Below are positions 1-7,401 of a DNA stretch of 42,698 nucleotides, in pieces. Position 1 is the stretch's first letter; every line of letters begins with the position of its first letter. The DNA is from Alicyclobacillus sp. (GTDB lineage Bacteria > Bacillota > Bacilli > Alicyclobacillales > Alicyclobacillaceae), in contig NZ_JAIMAV010000016.1 in NCBI RefSeq assembly GCF_023511815.1, positions 1 to 42,698 on the forward strand. The letters run 5' to 3'. The translations under genes were made by a program, and so were the position numbers. A model generated the notes under the pieces. That model was not told the origin of the DNA, did not search any database, and worked only from the letters and a program-made list of their open reading frames with translations.

Positions 1-2
1 GC

Positions 3-396
3 CTGGAAATGTCGGCGGCCCAGCTCGTGCAGCGGATGGTGTGCGCGGAATCGAACGTCGACGCGGGGCGGATGCGCACGGGTCATCTCGAGGGCGACGA
101 CTGGGAGAAGCTGACGATGGCGATCGGCGCCCTCTCGGAAGCCCAGGTGTATATCGACGACACGCCGGGCATCACCGTCTCCGAAATTCGCGCCAAGTGC
201 AGGCGGCTGAAGAAGGAGCGGGGGCTCGGGATGATCGTGATCGACTACTTGCAGCTCATCCAGGGCCGGGGCAAGCCGGGCGAGAGCCGGCAGCAGGAAG
301 TGTCCGAGATTTCCCGGACGCTCAAGCAGATCGCGCGCGAGCTCGAGGTGCCCGTCATCGCGCTGTCGCAGCTGTCGCGGGGCGTCGAGCAGCGGC
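3..396 (+). pseudogene. dnaB: Replicative DNA helicase DnaB, internal C-terminal-domain fragment
   Basis: The reading frame is open from the window edge and encodes the RecA-like motor domain of the replicative helicase. It starts in the conserved [12 protein letters not shown] stretch, continues through AESNVD and the Walker B region [12 protein letters not shown], and reaches [10 protein letters not shown]. In intact DnaB this is followed by QDKRP and the DLRESG arginine-finger region. Here homology stops abruptly at about 396 and the frame runs on into unrelated sequence ([11 protein letters not shown]) to a stop at 462-464. The arginine finger and the last 100 or so residues are therefore missing. 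The N-terminal half lies outside the window. Either the gene is truly broken by rearrangement and an intact copy exists elsewhere, or this is an assembly join. In Bacillales dnaB usually precedes purA on the same strand; here purA is 1.5 kb away and inverted. Confidence 0.85.
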
Positions 397-423
397 GATC
401 GCCCTTGCATCGGCCGCATATTG

Positions 424-452
424 GCCGCTGCCTGACAGAGCTTTGCAGCGGC
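424..452 (-). terminator. Hairpin downstream of the TPR fragment
   Basis: Perfect 8-bp inverted repeat GCCGCTGC (424-431) and GCAGCGGC (445-452) with a 13-nt loop. It lies just past the stop codon of the minus-strand TPR fragment. There is no clear U-tract, so termination is only plausible. Confidence 0.35.
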
Positions 453-460
453 ACGGGCGG

Positions 461-808
461 CTAGGGTTGCTGGCGTGCCTGCTTTTGGAGCCATTTTTCC
501 CACTGCTCGGCGGTCTGCGCGCCGAGTTCCATCCGCGTCTTGGAGACCACGAAATCCAGCAACCGCCGCATTTGGTCGCTGCGCAGTTTGTCGCGGATGG
601 GCATGAGTTGACCGAGCATTTGGGCGGCTTCCCGATAGTGCCCCTCCAGCGCCAGCACGCCGCAGCGGCCGGCCAGCCCGAATGCCAGCGACTCTTCGTT
701 CTCGCTGCCTTCCTCAGCGAACTTGTCGAACAGTGCTCTTGCCCGAACGTAATCTCCCTGGCGCAAGTAGAGTTGGGCCAGTTGTTCCTCGGCGCGGCGG
801 ACGGATAC
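461..808 (-). pseudogene. C-terminal fragment of a TPR-like helical protein
   Basis: Reading leftward from about 808, the minus strand encodes roughly 115 residues ending in EKWLQKQARQQP and a TAG at 461-463. The pattern AEEQLAQLYLRQGDYVRARALF followed by AGRCGVLALEGHYREAAQML looks like two tetratricopeptide-type helix pairs (alternating small and aromatic residues, about 35-residue spacing). A conserved-looking C-terminal tail follows. No start codon or ribosome binding site precedes it. Further upstream the frame is simply the antisense of the methyltransferase, so the N-terminal part has been lost. The parent protein could be a TPR-carrying regulator or anti-sigma-like protein, but nothing left in the fragment identifies it. 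Confidence 0.6.
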
Positions 809-1321
809 GAGGCCATGCAGCTGTGGGCGATGTATCCGGGCGGCGAGGCGGTGATGGTGGACTACGACGCCTTCTGCGCCACGGATCGGTTCGGCAAATT
901 CCCGGAACACTACCCGTTTCTCGGCCTCAATCCGGAGACGGGAAATCCCCGGGTGTGGTACAAGGATCAGATGAATCTGTCCTTTGTGGTGGAGGACATC
1001 CGGAACCTTCCGTTTGGCCGCGAGTTCGACGTGGTGTTGAGCGTCGGGCTCCTCGAGCACTTCCCGGATGAGTTCAAGCCGGAGTGCGTCGATTTTCACC
1101 GCCGGTTTCTGAAGCCGGGTGGCGTGGCCATCCTCACCACGCCGCGCCTGCAGTGGAAGTCCCGCCTGTTCTACCACGTGATGGCGGAGGCGATGAACTA
1201 CACCTACCGCGAGCTGATGACCGTGCAACAGATGGGGCTGTATCTGTACGAGAACGGATTTGAAATCCTGCGCCACGGCATCATCAAGGCGCACAACGGC
1301 ATCATCGCCCGGCCGCGGTGA
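806..1321 (+). pseudogene. SAM-dependent class I methyltransferase, N-terminally truncated
   Basis: Homology begins within what looks like the SAM-binding motif I (ADGYEAMQLWAMYPGGEAVMVDYD, where VDYD would be the acidic end of strand beta-2). It continues through FDVVLSVGLLEHFPDEFK (motif IV/post-I region of methyltransferase family 11/12) and FLKPGGVAILTTPR (motif VI) to a natural TGA at 1319-1321. The residues before motif I, including the first glycines, are missing, and no start codon with a ribosome binding site is present. The frame stays open further upstream only by chance, because it runs antisense to the TPR fragment. Function of the parent is unknown beyond methyl transfer. The fragment is unlikely to be active. 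Confidence 0.7.
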
Positions 1322-1406
1322 GTGGTGCCGACGCGTCCACAGGCGACGCGTCCACGGGCGTGGTGTGCTAGGATGGAGGCAGACGCCCTGCACAGGGGGA
1401 TGTTCC

Positions 1407-1820
1407 ATGAGCTACACCGCCAGTTGGATTGGGCACATTCTCGCGGGCCTCTTGGGGACTCTGCTGAGCGTCTCCATCTTCTACAAGACCCTGGAACGCT
1501 GGTTCGCCGTCCATCGGAAGCTGGATGGCGCCCGGGTGAAGACCGTGATCGATCCCGCCGGCCGCCCCCTGACCCCCGCCGAGTTGGAGACCTTCATCCG
1601 CCAATTCAATGAGGCGCCGTTTTTGGGGGTGAATCGCCGGGAGGCGGGTCCCCTCACCGACGCCTGGCGGGTGGAGCTGACCGATGGGCAGACGCTGTGG
1701 GTGGCGTCCGGGGATCGGTTTGTGGAGGTCAAGCGCGTCGGCGGGCGCGGGAAAACCCGCCGGTACTGGCTGCTCGACATGCCGATGGTGACGGGCCGCG
1801 AGTCCGGCGGGGCGAGATGA
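1407..1820 (+). CDS. Small membrane-anchored protein of unknown function
   Basis: 137 residues. The ATG at 1407 is preceded by an AGGGGG ribosome binding site, which decides the start over a longer upstream frame. An N-terminal hydrophobic segment (about residues 5-22, GHILAGLLGTLLSVSIFYK) would anchor it in the membrane as a single span. The rest is a soluble, charged domain with a short beta-rich part (WRVELTDGQTLWVASGDRFVEVKRV) and a basic stretch near the C-terminus. I do not recognise the family. It stands alone, preceded by the broken methyltransferase and followed by a strong hairpin terminator shared with convergent purA. Confidence 0.7.
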   Translation: MSYTASWIGHILAGLLGTLLSVSIFYKTLERWFAVHRKLDGARVKTVIDPAGRPLTPAELETFIRQFNEAPFLGVNRREAGPLTDAWRVELTDGQTLWVASGDRFVEVKRVGGRGKTRRYWLLDMPMVTGRESGGAR

Positions 1821-1822
1821 GC

Positions 1823-1860
1823 GAGGCCGGATCCGCCCCCATGCGGGCGAATCCGGCCTC
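1823..1860. terminator. Bidirectional terminator between the small membrane protein gene and purA
   Basis: Perfect 10-bp arms GAGGCCGGAT (1823-1832) and ATCCGGCCTC (1851-1860), with an extra inner GCC/GGC pairing. It sits between two convergent genes. T-tracts are weak on both sides. Confidence 0.7.
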
Positions 1861-1870
1861 CCGTATTCAC

Positions 1871-3139
1871 TTATGAACGGACGATGGTCTGGCTGCGTTC
1901 CGGTCCCACCGACACGTACTTCACCGGGACGCCGACCTGCCGCTCGACGTATTGGACATAGGCCTGCGCGTTGGCGGGCAGGTCGTGAAACGATCGGCAG
2001 TTCGACACATCCTCGTGCCAACCGGGGAGGGTGTCGTACACCGGGACGGCTTTCTCCAGCCGGTGGGCCGGCAGCGGCAGGTCGTGCACCTGCCCGTCCA
2101 GCGCATACCCGGTGCACACCCGAATTTCCTCGAGACCGCTCAGCACGTCCAGTTTCATCAGGGCCAGATCCGTGTATCCGTTCAACCAGGCGCCGTACCG
2201 CAGCGACGGGAGATCCAGCCATCCGCATCGCCGCGGCCGCCCCGTGGTGGCCCCGTATTCACCGCCCCGATCCCTGAGGTGCTCTCCCACCGCGTCGTGC
2301 AACTCCGTCGGGAAAGGACCCTCGCCCACCGCCGTGGTGTAGGCCTTGGTGATCCCGGTGACGCGCCGGATGGCCGTCGGCGGGATGCCCGCGCCCACGC
2401 TGGTGAACCCGCTGATGGGATTGGAGGAGGTCACGAACGGGTACACGCCCCAATCCAGGTCGCGCATCACGCCGAGCTGGCCCTCCAAGAGCACGTTCTG
2501 CCGGGACTCCACCGCCTGCCGGACGAGCGGCAGGGTGTCGCGGATGTGCGGCAAAAGCACCTCCCGGGCCGCCATCAGCTCCTCCCACATCTCCTCGAAC
2601 GATCCGCTGGTCTCCCGCATCCCCGGCATCTTCTCCAACTTCAGGCGGAACGCCTCCTCGAGGCGGCGGCGGAAATGCTCCAGGTCGAGCATCTCGCCCA
2701 TCTGGATTCCAAAGCGTCCCGTCTTATCCTGGTACGCGGGTCCAATGCCCTGCAGGGTGGTGCCGACCTTCGCGAAGCGAACCTGCTCCTCGTACCGGTC
2801 CTGCCAGACGTGATAGGGCAACACCAGGTGAGCCCGCTCCGAGATGACCAACTGGTCCGTCGAGATGCCCGCCTCCTGAAGTGTCCGCAGCTCCTTGACC
2901 AGGTTCATCGGATGGATGACCACACCCGTTCCGAGCACGCAAACCGTCTTTGGGTTGAAGATCCCCGACGGCACCAGGTGCAGCGCGAACTTTCCATATT
3001 CATTCACGATGGTGTGACCGGCGTTGCCCCCGCCCTGGTAGCGGATCACCATGTCCGCCTGAACCGCGAAATAGTCCACCATCTTGCCCTTGCCTTCATC
3101 GCCGAACTGAGCTCCCACCACGGCGTGAACCACGGCCAT
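1871..3139 (-). CDS. purA: Adenylosuccinate synthetase
   Basis: 422 residues, normal family length. It catalyses IMP + aspartate + GTP to adenylosuccinate, the first committed step from IMP to AMP, in the cytosol. The GTP-binding loop GDEGKGK is at residues 13-19, the catalytic-site histidine motif GNAGHT at about 38-43, and later come FVTSSNP and the IMP-contacting TTTGRPRRCGW. Start choice: the ATG at 3137-3139 is only 1-2 nt from a strong AGGAGG, which is too close. The GTG at 3131-3133 (codon 3) is 7 nt away and gives an N-terminus matching other PurA proteins, so translation probably begins there. It is transcribed alone from a promoter at 3176-3204 and is divergent from the LysR gene. 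Confidence 0.97.
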   Translation of the reverse strand: MAVVHAVVGAQFGDEGKGKMVDYFAVQADMVIRYQGGGNAGHTIVNEYGKFALHLVPSGIFNPKTVCVLGTGVVIHPMNLVKELRTLQEAGISTDQLVISERAHLVLPYHVWQDRYEEQVRFAKVGTTLQGIGPAYQDKTGRFGIQMGEMLDLEHFRRRLEEAFRLKLEKMPGMRETSGSFEEMWEELMAAREVLLPHIRDTLPLVRQAVESRQNVLLEGQLGVMRDLDWGVYPFVTSSNPISGFTSVGAGIPPTAIRRVTGITKAYTTAVGEGPFPTELHDAVGEHLRDRGGEYGATTGRPRRCGWLDLPSLRYGAWLNGYTDLALMKLDVLSGLEEIRVCTGYALDGQVHDLPLPAHRLEKAVPVYDTLPGWHEDVSNCRSFHDLPANAQAYVQYVERQVGVPVKYVSVGPERSQTIVRS

Positions 3140-3175
3140 TCCTCCTCTGTGCCGAAACCGATCCTCTACGACAGC

Positions 3176-3204
3176 AGTGTACGCCCGTGGTATTTATGTG
3201 TAAA
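3176..3204 (-). promoter_or_regulatory. Sigma-A promoter of purA
   Basis: On the minus strand, -35 TTTACA (3199-3204), a 17-nt spacer and -10 TACACT (3176-3181). It lies about 40 bp upstream of the start codon. The match to consensus and the ideal spacing make this one of the clearer promoters in the window. Confidence 0.7.
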
Positions 3205-3214
3205 ATTGAAAACG

Positions 3215-3302
3215 CGCATACTCGCTATGCGGATTTCGTATAAGCGGCGCCGCAAGGCGCGCACACGCGTGCCGCCGGAAGGCGCGGGCAAGGTGCTTCC
3301 GG
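3215..3302 (+). promoter_or_regulatory. Inverted repeats between purA and the LysR gene
   Basis: A perfect interrupted palindrome CGCATA-ctcgc-TATGCG lies at 3215-3231, a plausible LysR-type autoregulatory site in the divergent region. A second inverted repeat, CCGGAAG (3275-3281) with CTTCCGG (3296-3302), would form a hairpin in the leader of the LysR transcript about 36 nt before its start. No convincing plus-strand promoter is visible. Confidence 0.35.
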
Positions 3303-3338
3303 AAGACGGCGCCAAAACGGCCCCGGGAGGCGTGCCGA

Positions 3339-4253
3339 TTGCATCCCTTGTACGAGACGTTCGTCCAGGTCGTGGAACAGGAGACGATGGTCAAGGCGGC
3401 CGAGGCGCTGCACCTGACCCAGCCGACGCTGACGCGGCAGGTGCGGCAACTGGAGGCCGAACTGGGGATGCCCTTGTTCGATCGCGTCGGCAAACGCCTG
3501 GTCCTCAACCGGGCGGGCGAGCTGGTCTACCGCTACGCGAAGCGGTGCCTGAACGAGGACCGGCGCATGCGGGAGGAACTCTCGACGCTGGCCGATCCGG
3601 AGGCGGGCCTGGTGCAGCTCGGGGCGGGGCTCACGCCCTCCATCTACCTGCTGCCTCCCATCCTGTCGGCGTACCGGCGCGCGCACCCGCGCGTGCGCTT
3701 CGCGGTGCGCACCGGATCGTCCCGGCAGGTGCTGGGGTGGCTGGAGGCCCGCGAGATTGATCTCGCCGTCGTCACCACCGCTCCGGCCGAGGGGGACGAG
3801 TGGATCGTCCGCCCGCTGTGGCGGGACGACCTGCTGCCGGTGGCCGCTCCGGACAGCGACCTGGCGCAATCCGGCAGCACACGGTTCGCGGAGCTGGCGC
3901 AGCGGCCGGCCGTCCTGATGGGCGCCGGATCCGGGCTGCGCGCGTGGATGAATGAGCTGGCGCGGCGGCACGGGGTGACCCTGGAGATGGCCATGGAGAC
4001 GGACAGCCTCGAGAGCATCAGCCGCCTGGTGCAGCTCGGGGTGGGTTGGTCGGTGCTGCCCCGTTCCTGCGCGGAGGCGGATGTGGCCTCCGGGCGCTTG
4101 GCGGTCGTGTCCCTGACCGATGTCGATCTCGGCGCGCGCACCATCACCCTGGTGACGCGGCGCGACAGCCTGCTGCCGGCCTGTGTGGCGCGCTTTATGG
4201 GCGCGTTGCCCGGCCTGTGGCCTGGACCCTTGGGAGAGGAGACTGCGCAATGA
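3339..4253 (+). CDS. LysR-family transcriptional regulator
   Basis: 304 residues, typical LTTR length. The N-terminal winged helix-turn-helix spans about residues 4-62 (MVKAAEALHLTQPTLTRQVRQLE, then FDRVGKRLVLNRAG). The C-terminal periplasmic-binding-protein-like effector domain spans about 90-295. The start is TTG at 3339, with GGGAGG 8 nt upstream. Its stop overlaps the ATG of the threonine ammonia-lyase gene (ATGA at 4250-4253), so the regulator is co-translated with the two metabolic genes it probably controls. It may also act on the divergent intergenic region. The inducer is unknown; threonine, serine or a 2-oxo acid would fit the operon. Confidence 0.93.
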   Translation: MHPLYETFVQVVEQETMVKAAEALHLTQPTLTRQVRQLEAELGMPLFDRVGKRLVLNRAGELVYRYAKRCLNEDRRMREELSTLADPEAGLVQLGAGLTPSIYLLPPILSAYRRAHPRVRFAVRTGSSRQVLGWLEAREIDLAVVTTAPAEGDEWIVRPLWRDDLLPVAAPDSDLAQSGSTRFAELAQRPAVLMGAGSGLRAWMNELARRHGVTLEMAMETDSLESISRLVQLGVGWSVLPRSCAEADVASGRLAVVSLTDVDLGARTITLVTRRDSLLPACVARFMGALPGLWPGPLGEETAQ

Positions 4254-5239
4254 CACAGCGACAGGAAGTCCCGTTTGAACCCGTGACGTATGAGGACATC
4301 CAGGCGGCGGCCCGGCGCATCCAGCCGTATGTGGTGCGCACGCCGCTTTTACATGCCGAGAATCTGTCCCGCCGGCTCGGCGCGGATGTGTATCTGAAGT
4401 GTGAGAACCTGCAGCGCACCGGAGCGTTCAAGGCGCGCGGCGCGCTGAACATGGTGCTGTCGCTCATGGCGTCGGCGAATCCGCCGAAGGGCGTCATCAC
4501 GGCGTCCTCGGGAAATCACGGGCAGGCGGTGGCGTACGCCGCGAGTCTCGTCGGGGTCCCGTGCACGGTGGTGGTGCCGAAGACGGTGCTGCCCGTCAAG
4601 GAGCGCGCCATCCAGGCGTACGGCGCGCGCGTGATTCGGTGTGGAACGATGTCGTCCCAGCGGATTGAGCGGGCGCAGGAGCTGGCCCAACAAGAGGATC
4701 TGGCGTTCGTCCCGCCCTACGACCACCCGTGGGTGGCCGCCGGGCAGGGCACCGCGGGGCTGGAGATCGCCCTGGATCTGCCGACGGTGCGGACGGTGTA
4801 CGTGCCGGTCGGGGGCGGCGGCCTGATCTCCGGCGTGGCGACGGCCCTCAAGTCGGCCGTGCCGGGTGTGCGCGTCATCGGCGTCGAACCGGAGCTGGCG
4901 AACGACACCCACCTGTCGCTCAGGGCGGGCCACCCGGTGGACATCGGGGAGACCCGGACCATCGCGGACGGGCTGCGCACGAATCATCCGGGCCACTACA
5001 CCTTCCCCATCGTGCAGCGCAACGTCGATGACATCGACCTGGTGAGCGAGGGCGCCATCCGGCAGGCCGTCATCGAGCTGCTCGGCGCGAACAAGCTCTT
5101 GGTCGAACCCTCCGGCGCCACCTCGGTGGCGGCTGCGCTGGCGGCGGCAGAACGGGGCGAGGCGCCGGAGGGACCGGTGGTGTGCGTGCTCAGCGGCGGA
5201 AACATGGAGCTCGGCATGCTGGCCGAGTGGCTCCGGTGA
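4250..5239 (+). CDS. Threonine ammonia-lyase (catabolic type, no ACT domain)
   Basis: 329 residues, fold type II PLP enzyme. It converts threonine to 2-oxobutyrate and ammonia; related enzymes also act on serine or racemise it. The PLP lysine is K61 in GAFKARGA, the phosphate- and substrate-binding loop is SSGNHGQAVAYA (about 87-98), and the glycine-rich cofactor loop is VGGGGLISG (about 185-193). The C-terminal ACT-like regulatory region of biosynthetic IlvA is absent, so it is not expected to be isoleucine-inhibited and resembles TdcB or short IlvA forms. The ATG overlaps the LysR stop, and GGGAGAGGAG lies upstream. The lipoate/octanoate transferase gene follows after 15 nt. Confidence 0.9.
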   Translation: MTQRQEVPFEPVTYEDIQAAARRIQPYVVRTPLLHAENLSRRLGADVYLKCENLQRTGAFKARGALNMVLSLMASANPPKGVITASSGNHGQAVAYAASLVGVPCTVVVPKTVLPVKERAIQAYGARVIRCGTMSSQRIERAQELAQQEDLAFVPPYDHPWVAAGQGTAGLEIALDLPTVRTVYVPVGGGGLISGVATALKSAVPGVRVIGVEPELANDTHLSLRAGHPVDIGETRTIADGLRTNHPGHYTFPIVQRNVDDIDLVSEGAIRQAVIELLGANKLLVEPSGATSVAAALAAAERGEAPEGPVVCVLSGGNMELGMLAEWLR

Positions 5240-5254
5240 ATCGGGGGTGAAGGT

Positions 5255-6028
5255 GTGTCGGATGCGGCGCTCTGGCCGGATGGGATTGAGGTGACGTGGC
5301 TCGATGACATCGACGACGGCCAGCACAACATGGATTTGGATGTCGCCATCGGGGAGGCGGTCGGGCGGGGGGAACGTCCCCCGACCATCCGGATCTGGCG
5401 GGGGCCGCTCCAAACGGGCATCGGCCTGAGCCGGAAGGACGTGGCGACGGAGGCGGGCCGTGCGGCTCAGGACGCCCTGCGGGCCGACGGGTGTGCCGTG
5501 GTGGTGCGCCAGACGGGCGGAACGGCGGTTCCGCAGGGCCCGGGGGTGGTGCAGGTGTCCTATCTGTTCCCGCGGCCTGCCGGGCCCGCGACCACGGACG
5601 CCTTCTATCGCCTGCTGTGCAACCCTCTGATGGCCTGGCTGGGTTCCCTCGGCCTGGAGGCACAGACGGGCGAGCTGCCGGGGAGTTACTGCGACGGCCG
5701 CTACAACGTCCTCGTCGGCGGGCGCAAGTTGATTGGGACGGCGCAGGCGTGGCGCGGCGGCCTCGCGGGCATGGTGTCCCATCGTCCGGGTTATGTGCTG
5801 GCCCACGGGTGCATCGCCGTCGACGCGGACCTGGATTGGACCGTCGCGCAGATGAATCGGTTTTACCAGTTGGCCGACAACCCGTACCGGGTGGAGCGGG
5901 GGACGGCGGTGACGCTGCGCGAGCTGTTGCCGGAGTCGTTTCGGGGGTTGGACGCGCTGGCCGCCGGGACATGGGCGGCGCAGTCGCTGCTGTCGTTCTT
6001 CCGGGCGTGGCGCCCGGCCGGGGCGTGA
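5255..6028 (+). CDS. Lipoate/octanoate transferase family protein (LipL-like)
   Basis: 257 residues, biotin/lipoate A/B ligase fold. The substrate pocket RQTGGTAVPQGPG is at about 85-97. GSYCDGRYNV (C146) is followed 12 residues later by GGRKLIGTAQ (K158). In Bacillus LipL a cysteine in a similar SYC-x-G motif forms the acyl intermediate and moves octanoate from GcvH to E2 subunits; LplA ligases lack this cysteine. The cysteine and its spacing favour an amidotransferase or LipM-type transferase over an ATP-dependent ligase. The GTG start at 5255 has GGGGGTGAAGG upstream. Being in an operon with threonine ammonia-lyase fits a role in lipoylating the 2-oxoacid dehydrogenase that would consume 2-oxobutyrate (inference). 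Confidence 0.8.
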   Translation: MSDAALWPDGIEVTWLDDIDDGQHNMDLDVAIGEAVGRGERPPTIRIWRGPLQTGIGLSRKDVATEAGRAAQDALRADGCAVVVRQTGGTAVPQGPGVVQVSYLFPRPAGPATTDAFYRLLCNPLMAWLGSLGLEAQTGELPGSYCDGRYNVLVGGRKLIGTAQAWRGGLAGMVSHRPGYVLAHGCIAVDADLDWTVAQMNRFYQLADNPYRVERGTAVTLRELLPESFRGLDALAAGTWAAQSLLSFFRAWRPAGA

Positions 6029-6043
6029 GGGACCGCCCCGGCG

Positions 6044-6143
6044 CCCGGCGGCCCCCTGCACCATCCGGGGCGTTGCGGCATCCGGAGCGGTGCGGTGCGG
6101 TACGCGGCACCCGGCGGCCCCCTGCGCCATCCGGGGCGCTGCG
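6044..6143. repeat. Direct repeat, 34 bp with 66-bp period
   Basis: A 34-bp unit at 6044-6077 recurs at 6110-6143 with two mismatches, separated by 32 bp. It begins CCCGGCGGCCCCCTG and ends CATCCGGGGCG(T/C)TGCG, and fills the gap between the lipoyl transferase and histidine kinase 3' ends. It looks like a local tandem duplication. Each unit also contains partly self-complementary CCCGG/CCGGG segments that could act as weak terminators. Confidence 0.85.
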
Positions 6144-6153
6144 AGGCCCGGCA

Positions 6154-7392
6154 TCAGCCCGCGGCCGGGAGCTGGATGGTGAAGGTCGTCCCCTCGCCGA
6201 CGCGGCTGCTGACGCTGATCTTGCCGCGGTGCGCCTCGACGATCCAGCGGGCGATGGACAGGCCCAACCCGTGCCCGTGGGACCCGTCGCGGGCGCGGGC
6301 GGGGTCCACCTGGAAGAACCGGTCGAAGATGCGCTTGAGATGGGCCTCCTCGATGCCGATGCCGGTGTCGGACACCTCGAGCAGGACGGTGTTCTTCTGG
6401 CGGCGGGTGCGCAGGGTGACGGTGCCTCCTTCGGGCGTGAATTTGCACGCGTTGTCGACGAGGATGACGAGCAACTGATGCAACCGGTCCGGGTCGCCCG
6501 TGACCACCGCGTCCGGCTGGCAATCCGACACCAGGTGCAGGCCGCGCATGGCCGCCACCGGATCGAACAGCTCCACCACCTTGTCCACCAGTTCCGCGGT
6601 GGACACCGGCTGCAGCGACAGCGGGACCGCCTCCGCGTCCCCGCGGGCCAGGGTCAACAGGTCCCGCACCAATTTGGACAGGCGTCGGGCCTCCCCGCGG
6701 GCGTTGTGGATCCATTCCAGGTTGTCGGCCACCGATTCGTTGGTGTGCTCGAGGACCACGTCCAGATTGGACTGGATCACGGCCAAGGGTGTGCGCAGCT
6801 CGTGCGAAGCGTCGGCGACGAACTCCAACTGCCGCCGCCAGGCCTCGCGGATGGGGCGCAGCACCCGTTCCGCCAGGAAGAACCCGGCGACGCCCCCGGC
6901 AACCAAACCGCCCGCCCCGACCAGGAGCAGAACCAGCCGCAGGCGTTCGAGCACCTCCATCTCGCGCTCGATGTCGATGGCGATCACGATGTACCCGTCC
7001 GGACCGCCGCCGTCGGGGCCGGAGGCGCCAAGCGGCAGATAGAGGACGCGCCACACCATGCCCGCCTTGGGGCGCCAGTTCGCGCGCCAGGCCTGTCCCG
7101 CCGGCCGGCGGGCGATCCACCTGTCGAGGGCGGGCTCCACGTCCGGCGTCAGGTTGGTGATGTCGCCGACGGCCGTGTGGACCTCCATCCAGGTCCCCGG
7201 CGGCAGGGTGGTGACGATGTGGGCGATGTTGCCGTGGTCGGTGGCGTGAACCGTGGACAGAAGGCGGGCGTCGACGTCCCGCAGGACGAACTGGCGGGCG
7301 ATGCTGTACACCGCGATGGACGAGACGACGTACAGGCACATCACGATGGCGAGGGCGAGCAGGGTGATGCGGATGCGGACGCGCCGGAACAC
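6154..7392 (-). CDS. Sensor histidine kinase
   Basis: 412 residues. Two transmembrane segments (about 9-30 and 153-174) enclose an extracytoplasmic sensor of about 120 residues. After TM2 only about 20 residues separate the membrane from the phosphoacceptor motif FVADASHELRTPL with H197, so a full HAMP linker is absent or strongly shortened. The ATP-binding part has the N-box LVDNACKFTPEGG, the G1 box SDTGIGI, the F-box RFFQVD and the G2 box GHGLGLSIARWIVEAH. The start is GTG at 7392, with its ribosome binding site overlapping the last codons of the response regulator gene (9-nt gap). The two are therefore coupled. The ligand is unknown. Confidence 0.93.
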   Translation of the reverse strand: MFRRVRIRITLLALAIVMCLYVVSSIAVYSIARQFVLRDVDARLLSTVHATDHGNIAHIVTTLPPGTWMEVHTAVGDITNLTPDVEPALDRWIARRPAGQAWRANWRPKAGMVWRVLYLPLGASGPDGGGPDGYIVIAIDIEREMEVLERLRLVLLLVGAGGLVAGGVAGFFLAERVLRPIREAWRRQLEFVADASHELRTPLAVIQSNLDVVLEHTNESVADNLEWIHNARGEARRLSKLVRDLLTLARGDAEAVPLSLQPVSTAELVDKVVELFDPVAAMRGLHLVSDCQPDAVVTGDPDRLHQLLVILVDNACKFTPEGGTVTLRTRRQKNTVLLEVSDTGIGIEEAHLKRIFDRFFQVDPARARDGSHGHGLGLSIARWIVEAHRGKISVSSRVGEGTTFTIQLPAAG

Positions 7393-7401
7393 GGCGGCGG
7401 G

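Noticed and set aside
390-470. Intein or group I/II intron insertion in dnaB
   Set aside because: The break is not at a known DnaB intein site, no splice motifs are present, and the sequence after it belongs to the 3' flank of another gene with no DnaB resumption.
41-1321. One 426-residue plus-strand protein spanning the first 1.3 kb
   Set aside because: Only the last part is homologous to a methyltransferase. The rest is antisense to the TPR fragment and out of frame with DnaB.
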